Positions 13,903 to 18,309 of a DNA stretch of 18,309 nucleotides are shown here, one piece after another. Numbering within the stretch: the first letter of the stretch is position 1; every line of letters begins with the position of its first letter. The notes beneath the pieces are model-generated. The model was not told the DNA's origin and searched no databases. It saw only the letters and a list, made by a program, of their open reading frames with translations. The translations under genes were made by a program, and so were the position numbers. The DNA is from Bacteroidetes bacterium UBA1947 (GTDB taxonomy: Bacteria > Bacteroidota > Bacteroidia > Chitinophagales > Chitinophagaceae), in contig DDET01000051.1 of the NCBI GenBank assembly GCA_002336915.1, forward strand, positions 1-18,309, written 5' to 3'.

Positions 13903-14370
13903 ATGGAAAACATTGCAGGGAAAGCAGATTTCCTAAAACATGAATACACTAAAAAGCTGGCAGCGCTGGATATAAACGCTGAGCGCAGATGGGGTAAAAT
14001 GAATGTGCTGCAAATGATAGAACACATGAGCGACTATGTGCGCGTGGGTAGCGGCAGAGAAGTACAGCCATTGCAAACCCCTGAAGAATATTTACCGAAA
14101 TACAAGGAATTCCTGGCAACTGAAAAGCCCTTCAAGGAAAACACGCCTAACTCGCTAATGAGCGACACTCCGGCAGATACAAAGCACGGCAGCAAAGAAG
14201 AAGCTATTAATGAGCTGCAAAACGAACTGGACCACTTGTTCGCTGCATTCGAAAAAGAACCCGGCAAAAAAGTAATAAATCCATTCTTCGGGGAGCTAAA
14301 TTATGAAGAGTCGATACAGTTACTGCACAAACATGCCTGGCATCACCTCAGGCAGTTTGGAGTGGAATAA
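13903..14370 (+). CDS. DinB-fold (DUF1569-like) putative metal-dependent protein
   Basis: 155 residues, starting two bases after moxR, so the two are translationally close and probably one transcript. The pattern WGKMNVLQMIEHMSDYV (30-46) and the C-terminal HKHAWHHLRQFG (142-153) is that of four-helix DinB-like proteins, where one histidine from the second helix (His41) and an HxxxH pair (His144, His148) bind a metal ion. Members of the superfamily include thiol-dependent transferases, but many have no known substrate; I cannot assign one. Functional link to moxR is only inferred from spacing. The stop codon is two bases from the convergent glycosyltransferase stop, so no terminator space exists. 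Confidence 0.8.
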   Translation: MENIAGKADFLKHEYTKKLAALDINAERRWGKMNVLQMIEHMSDYVRVGSGREVQPLQTPEEYLPKYKEFLATEKPFKENTPNSLMSDTPADTKHGSKEEAINELQNELDHLFAAFEKEPGKKVINPFFGELNYEESIQLLHKHAWHHLRQFGVE

Positions 14371-14372
14371 GG

Positions 14373-15869
14373 TCATTGCTTCTCGTAAACGTAAACAAAG
14401 CACTTTGCTTCCGGCTGTTCCATTTTGTTTACTTCCTTAAGGTGCGCCCCGATCAACGACCTGTCGCGTGCAAGATCATCGGGGGAAATGCCTGTATATA
14501 TAAAGGCTATCCTGCCGGTAGGCGCCGCCGCTGAAATGGCATCGAAATTAACATCCCATGATAAAAGATGGGCAGCCGCAAAGTGGGCCCAGCGGTCTTT
14601 TCGGGGATTTATCTGCGTGTAATAAATGATGCCCGGGCGCGCGCCGTTCTCGGCATATACCCTATCGCCGGTTACATTTTCTTTTTCCAAAAATCTGAGA
14701 CCGCGTGTTATCTCTTCGCTTACGAAGGGCACCGCTATCATTTTGGATGCGCTATTGTGCATATGAATACAGAAAATGGCAAAAAGTGTAAGCAAGCCAC
14801 GCCACAATGAAAAACGTATACGCATAAGCAACTCGAAACCAAAGCCTACCAAAATGAGCAAGAGTGGCATCATGAATAAGGCTACGCGCGGAATTAGCGA
14901 GTACTTATGCGCCATAGCGGCTACAATGGCAGCAAGCAGCGGCATTGTAATGAGCAATCCGCGGGCCTTTTGCTTGTATAACAATACTGCAATAGCTGCC
15001 AGCATGAGGATACTATTGAAATTTACAGCCCTGCCGTCATAGCCACCGGCCTGTTTCAATAATTCAACACAGACATAATAGTTGTGCTTCCAATGCTCGA
15101 GATGCGGTGAAAAGAAAAGGAAGTAGTCGTGGTGGTAATTCTGCAGGTAGTCTGAATCGATCTGTGGCTTAAGTATTTTATAATAGTAAAATGCGAACTG
15201 ACCCAGCCACATAATGCCAACAATAATGATACTAAGCAATCGCTTATATTCTTTATGCTGAATACAGGTCATGGCATAGTAAGCACCTACGCCTGTAAGC
15301 ATAAACACTGCCGGCATGGATGCCCAAATAGCCACCGAACCGATGAGGGACCACAAAACGATAAATTTGAAAGCCTGCCAGCGCCGGATGTCGATCTTGA
15401 GGGACAGCCAGATGAGAGACAGGGATATAAGCGCATCCGGCATGTACTGCTTTACTTCTGTACTGTACCGTATAAAGGTGTGTGCAACTATGAACAGGGC
15501 TAAGGGATACCAGAGCGACCTTAGAGAAGTAAGCTCTTTAAGTACCAGGTACATCATAATAATTGCGCCTATGCCTGCAAGTAAAGGATATAGCCTGAGG
15601 GCCTGCTCGCCCATACCGAACAAGCTTGTACATATCTTCAGCATCCACAAAAACACAGGTGGGGCATACTGCTCGTAGTTAAGCGGCTGCACCAGGCCTG
15701 CAAAATTCCGCTCGTAAATGTTGCGTGCTATATTACATTCATCAATAATAAGGTTGCGGTTCTGAATAAGTACAATGATGCGCGTAATGATGCCTGCCGC
15801 CATGATGAACATGGCTATCCAGAAGAGCAGCTTATCGGTTTTATTCTTATTTAAGGTCAACTGAGGCAT
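14373..15869 (-). CDS. Polytopic membrane glycosyltransferase, GT39/ArnT-like
   Basis: 498 residues with many hydrophobic helices (first at ~14-34, then clusters through ~370) and a soluble C-terminal part (~390-498). The first extracytoplasmic loop has IIDECNIARNIYER (41-54) with the acidic pair Asp43-Glu44 at the place where GT-C enzymes of the GT39/ArnT type carry their catalytic acid, followed by YEQYAPPVFLWMLK (60-73). These enzymes transfer a sugar from a polyprenyl-phosphate donor to protein or lipid on the periplasmic side. The donor could be made by the Dpm1-like GT2 enzyme encoded at 6752-7453. Acceptor unknown. The gene is divergent from paaZ over a 127-base gap and abuts the DinB-fold gene tail to tail. 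Confidence 0.82.
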   Translation of the reverse strand: MPQLTLNKNKTDKLLFWIAMFIMAAGIITRIIVLIQNRNLIIDECNIARNIYERNFAGLVQPLNYEQYAPPVFLWMLKICTSLFGMGEQALRLYPLLAGIGAIIMMYLVLKELTSLRSLWYPLALFIVAHTFIRYSTEVKQYMPDALISLSLIWLSLKIDIRRWQAFKFIVLWSLIGSVAIWASMPAVFMLTGVGAYYAMTCIQHKEYKRLLSIIIVGIMWLGQFAFYYYKILKPQIDSDYLQNYHHDYFLFFSPHLEHWKHNYYVCVELLKQAGGYDGRAVNFNSILMLAAIAVLLYKQKARGLLITMPLLAAIVAAMAHKYSLIPRVALFMMPLLLILVGFGFELLMRIRFSLWRGLLTLFAIFCIHMHNSASKMIAVPFVSEEITRGLRFLEKENVTGDRVYAENGARPGIIYYTQINPRKDRWAHFAAAHLLSWDVNFDAISAAAPTGRIAFIYTGISPDDLARDRSLIGAHLKEVNKMEQPEAKCFVYVYEKQ

Positions 15870-15961
15870 ACCGCAAAATAATGAGAAAGATATTTCAAAA
15901 GGCAGAAAAACCGAAATATAAGCCCTTAAGTATAATTAAACGGTATAAGCGCGGAATTAAT

Positions 15962-15968
15962 TATTTTG
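15962..15968 (+). promoter_or_regulatory. Candidate -7 element TATTTTG for paaZ
   Basis: TATTTTGC lies 28 bases before the paaZ ATG, in the intergenic region shared with the divergent glycosyltransferase gene; a mirrored TATTTTGC occurs on the minus strand at 15874-15880, four bases before that gene's ATG. Confidence 0.4.
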
Positions 15969-15996
15969 CATCCTTTAAATAAACCGGATAACCGTT

Positions 15997-18051
15997 ATGC
16001 CTGTAACACAATTGAAGAACTACGCCGAGGGGAAATGGGTAAGTGCAAAGAATGAAGGCGACCTACTATATAATGCCGTGACCGGCGATGCTATTTTCGC
16101 TGCCAGCAGCGAAGGGTTGGATTTTGGGGCAATGATGCAATACGCACGCAAGGTGGGCGGGCCTAAACTGCGTAAGCTTACCTTCCAGGAAAGGGGGCTG
16201 ATGCTAAAAGCCCTGGCCCTGTACCTGATGGAGCGCAAAGAATATTTTTACCAGGTAAGCGCCTACACCGGAGCTACAAGGGTAGACTCATGGGTAGATA
16301 TAGAAGGTGGTATTGGAAACCTGTTCTCTTATGCAAGCCTTAGGAAGCAATTCCCGAACGAACGCTTCTATGTAGACGGCGAGGCCGCAAAACTATCGAA
16401 GAACGGCACCTTTATAGGCCACCATATCATGGTACCGCGTGAGGGTGTTGCCATACATATCAATGCCTTCAACTTCCCGGTATGGGGCATGCTGGAAAAA
16501 GTGGCGGTGAACCTGCTGGCGGGCGTACCTGCTATCGTGAAACCTGCTACGCTTACCTCTTACCTTACGGAAGCGGTTTTCCAGGAAATAATAAAATCGG
16601 GGATATTACCGGAAGGAGCTATGCAACTGATCTGCGGATCGGCAAGGGGTATACTGGAAACAGTGGAAGCGCAGGACGTGGTGACCTTTACCGGGTCGGC
16701 AAGCACAGGCAACAGCCTGCGGACACACCCGAGGGTGCTTTCGGAAAACGTTCCTTTTAATCTTGAAGCGGATTCGCTGAACTGCTGCGTGCTGGGGCCT
16801 GATGTGCATATCAATATGCCGGAGTTCGACATCTTTATAAAAGAAGTTGCACGCGAGATGACCACCAAAGCAGGACAAAAATGTACCGCGATACGCCGCG
16901 TGATAGTGCCGGCCGACAGGGTGGAAGATGTGCAGATAGCACTGGGCAAACGCCTGCAGGGCACAACGATAGGCGATCCATCGCTGAAGGAAGTGCGTAT
17001 GGGGCCACTGGCCGGCATTAGCCAACGCAACGAGGTGCGCGAGAAAGTGCAGCAGCTCGCCAGGTCACAAAGCATAGTGATAGGCGACATGGAGCATTTC
17101 GAAGTAATAGGCGCGGACAAAGAAAAGGGTGCCTTCCTGCCACCGTTGGTGTTCCTGAACAATGATCCCTTCAATAAAACAGACTGCCATAATATAGAAG
17201 CCTTCGGCCCCGTATCTACCATCATACCTTACAATACATTTGACGATGCTATAGAACTTGCCAAGATGGGCAATGGTTCGCTGGTATGCTCGATCATTAC
17301 GCAGGACGATGACATTGCAAAAGAATTTGTGCTGGGCACTGCCATAATGCATGGCCGTATACTGGTACTGAACAATGACTGTGTAAAGGAAAGCACAGGG
17401 CATGGTTCGCCAATGCCATTACTAACGCATGGAGGGCCGGGCCGGGCCGGCGGCGGAGAGGAAATGGGCGGCAAGCGCGGCGTAATGCACTACCTGCAAC
17501 GCACGGCGATACAGGGCTCACCTACTACCATTACAAGGATCACCAATGTATATCAACAAGGCGGCAAGCAAACAGAAACAACAGTACATCCTTTCAGGAA
17601 ACATTTTGAAGAACTGAAGGTGGGCGATACCGTGATCACAGCAAAGCATACCGTAAGTGAAGCGGACATAACCAACTTTGCCAACGTGAGCGGCGATAAC
17701 TTCTACGCACATATGGATGCTACATCGCTGGAAGGGACCATATTTGAACGCAGAGTGGCACACGGATACTTTGTGCTATCGAAAGCTGCGGGCCTGTTTG
17801 TAGATGCGAAGAAAGGGCCTGTACTATTGAACTATGGTATAGATGAGGCCCGCTTTACCAAGCCTGTTTACCCGGGCATGACCATCGGCGTGAAGCTGAC
17901 GGTGAAAGAAAAGGTAGACCAGGAAAAACGCAGCGAAGATGACATAGCAAAAGGCATTGTAAAGTGGCTGGTAGATGTGTACGATGAAACAGGTGAGACT
18001 GTTGCTATCGCTACTATACTTACTATGGTGAAAAAACTGGACCAGGCGTAA
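15997..18051 (+). CDS. paaZ: Bifunctional oxepin-CoA hydrolase / 3-oxo-5,6-dehydrosuberyl-CoA semialdehyde dehydrogenase
   Basis: 684 residues, the full length of PaaZ. Residues 1-~520 are an aldehyde dehydrogenase: INAFNFPVWG (155-164), FTGSASTG (231-238), Glu257 in LEAD and catalytic Cys296 in GQKCT, at almost the same positions as in the Escherichia coli enzyme. Residues ~530-684 are a MaoC-like (R)-hydratase domain with SGDNFYAHMD (565-574; Asp567 and His572 as the likely acid/base pair) and RVAHGYF (586-592). Known role: ring opening of oxepin-CoA and oxidation of the resulting semialdehyde in aerobic phenylacetate degradation. The rest of the paa genes are not in this window; to the right a small membrane protein gene follows with no gap. 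Both active sites appear intact. Confidence 0.95.
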   Translation: MPVTQLKNYAEGKWVSAKNEGDLLYNAVTGDAIFAASSEGLDFGAMMQYARKVGGPKLRKLTFQERGLMLKALALYLMERKEYFYQVSAYTGATRVDSWVDIEGGIGNLFSYASLRKQFPNERFYVDGEAAKLSKNGTFIGHHIMVPREGVAIHINAFNFPVWGMLEKVAVNLLAGVPAIVKPATLTSYLTEAVFQEIIKSGILPEGAMQLICGSARGILETVEAQDVVTFTGSASTGNSLRTHPRVLSENVPFNLEADSLNCCVLGPDVHINMPEFDIFIKEVAREMTTKAGQKCTAIRRVIVPADRVEDVQIALGKRLQGTTIGDPSLKEVRMGPLAGISQRNEVREKVQQLARSQSIVIGDMEHFEVIGADKEKGAFLPPLVFLNNDPFNKTDCHNIEAFGPVSTIIPYNTFDDAIELAKMGNGSLVCSIITQDDDIAKEFVLGTAIMHGRILVLNNDCVKESTGHGSPMPLLTHGGPGRAGGGEEMGGKRGVMHYLQRTAIQGSPTTITRITNVYQQGGKQTETTVHPFRKHFEELKVGDTVITAKHTVSEADITNFANVSGDNFYAHMDATSLEGTIFERRVAHGYFVLSKAAGLFVDAKKGPVLLNYGIDEARFTKPVYPGMTIGVKLTVKEKVDQEKRSEDDIAKGIVKWLVDVYDETGETVAIATILTMVKKLDQA

Positions 18052-18213
18052 GTGTTCAAAGCACTGCTAACGGTTTTCTTCATTTTGCTGATCGCGTATG
18101 TGGTCGCGACGATATCAGGATCGCTGAAGCGTGGGCGGCAGGCCAGGACGAGGTTCTATATATTACTGCTCGTAGCAGTAGTGCTGGCTTTCATCATACT
18201 GCATTTCTTCTGA
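18052..18213 (+). CDS. Small two-helix membrane protein, 53 residues
   Basis: A GTG immediately after the paaZ stop codon opens a 53-residue frame ending TGA at 18211-18213. It has two hydrophobic segments (residues ~4-22 and ~35-52) joined by a basic loop (LKRGRQARTR, 25-34), as expected for a helical hairpin in the inner membrane with both ends outside and the loop in the cytoplasm by the positive-inside rule. I do not recognise a family. Direct abutment to paaZ suggests translational coupling. It is short, so a chance frame is possible, but the amphipathic layout and GC-rich codon use resemble a real gene. Confidence 0.6.
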   Translation: MFKALLTVFFILLIAYVVATISGSLKRGRQARTRFYILLLVAVVLAFIILHFF

Positions 18214-18292
18214 TACTTACACAGAAACGGCAGCTATGTGACGGCATCATGCATATCAAAAGATAGAGAATTGTTCTTCGATAAATAAATAT

Positions 18293-18306
18293 GCCGCTTT
18301 AGCGGC
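18293..18306. terminator. Hairpin GCCGC-TTTA-GCGGC at the right edge
   Basis: A perfect 5-bp GC stem with a four-base loop, preceded by AT-rich AAATAAATAT, about 80 bases after the small membrane protein gene. The window ends three bases later, so whether a T-run follows cannot be seen; on the minus strand the following sequence ATATTTATTTAT is T-rich, which would fit a terminator for a gene entering from the right. Confidence 0.5.
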
Positions 18307-18309
18307 TCC

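Noticed and set aside
16560..17225. 221-residue minus-strand frame inside paaZ
   Set aside because: It is antisense to the aldehyde dehydrogenase domain, Ser/Cys-rich and without motifs.

Overview
The window looks like a chromosomal stretch of a Bacteroidota bacterium, probably a Chitinophagaceae-type lineage. The evidence is a secreted protein with a C-terminal type IX secretion (T9SS) sorting domain, a GWxTD-domain protein, promoter-like TAnnTTTG elements, small Bacteroidota-style lipoproteins, tRNA-type sequence without an encoded CCA, and intergenic GTCCC/GGGAC hairpin repeats. No database search was possible; all names come from motifs read in the translations.

Region 1 (about 60-3290) is markedly AT-rich and differs in codon choice from everything to its right. 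It holds two overlapping genes: a complete DNA cytosine-5 methyltransferase (265-1335) and a 628-residue protein (1325-3211) made of an N-terminal GHKL ATPase, an S5-like transducer domain of the MORC/paraMORC type, a coiled coil, and a C-terminal TIR-like domain with the expected catalytic glutamate. I read this pair as a restriction-modification-like anti-phage system in which the effector is a predicted NAD-consuming TIR domain instead of a nuclease. It is the most interesting object in the window. About 190 bases after it lies a 22-nt remnant of a tRNA 3' end (tRNA-Lys-like) plus its terminator hairpin at 3375-3423, the usual signature of integrase-mediated insertion.

Region 2 (3513-9623) has core-genome composition: a secreted protein of unknown role, a small lipoprotein on the minus strand, an Mpl-type murein peptide ligase, a DnaQ-like exonuclease with an extra C-terminal domain, a polyprenol-phosphate mannosyltransferase-like GT2 enzyme, then convergent to it a WbqC-family protein that is divergent from and almost abutting a GWxTD protein.

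Region 3 (9632-14370): dapF (lysine/meso-DAP synthesis, functionally linked to the murein ligase), three tandem hairpin repeats, recR on the minus strand, a divergently transcribed T9SS cargo protein ending at a perfect 18-bp bidirectional terminator, a MazG-like pyrophosphohydrolase on the minus strand, and a moxR ATPase followed two bases later by a DinB-fold protein.

Region 4 (14373-18309): a polytopic GT39/ArnT-like glycosyltransferase on the minus strand, divergent from a full-length bifunctional PaaZ (aldehyde dehydrogenase plus MaoC-like hydratase of phenylacetate catabolism), which is followed without spacing by a 53-residue two-helix membrane protein starting with GTG, and a GC-rich hairpin at the right edge.
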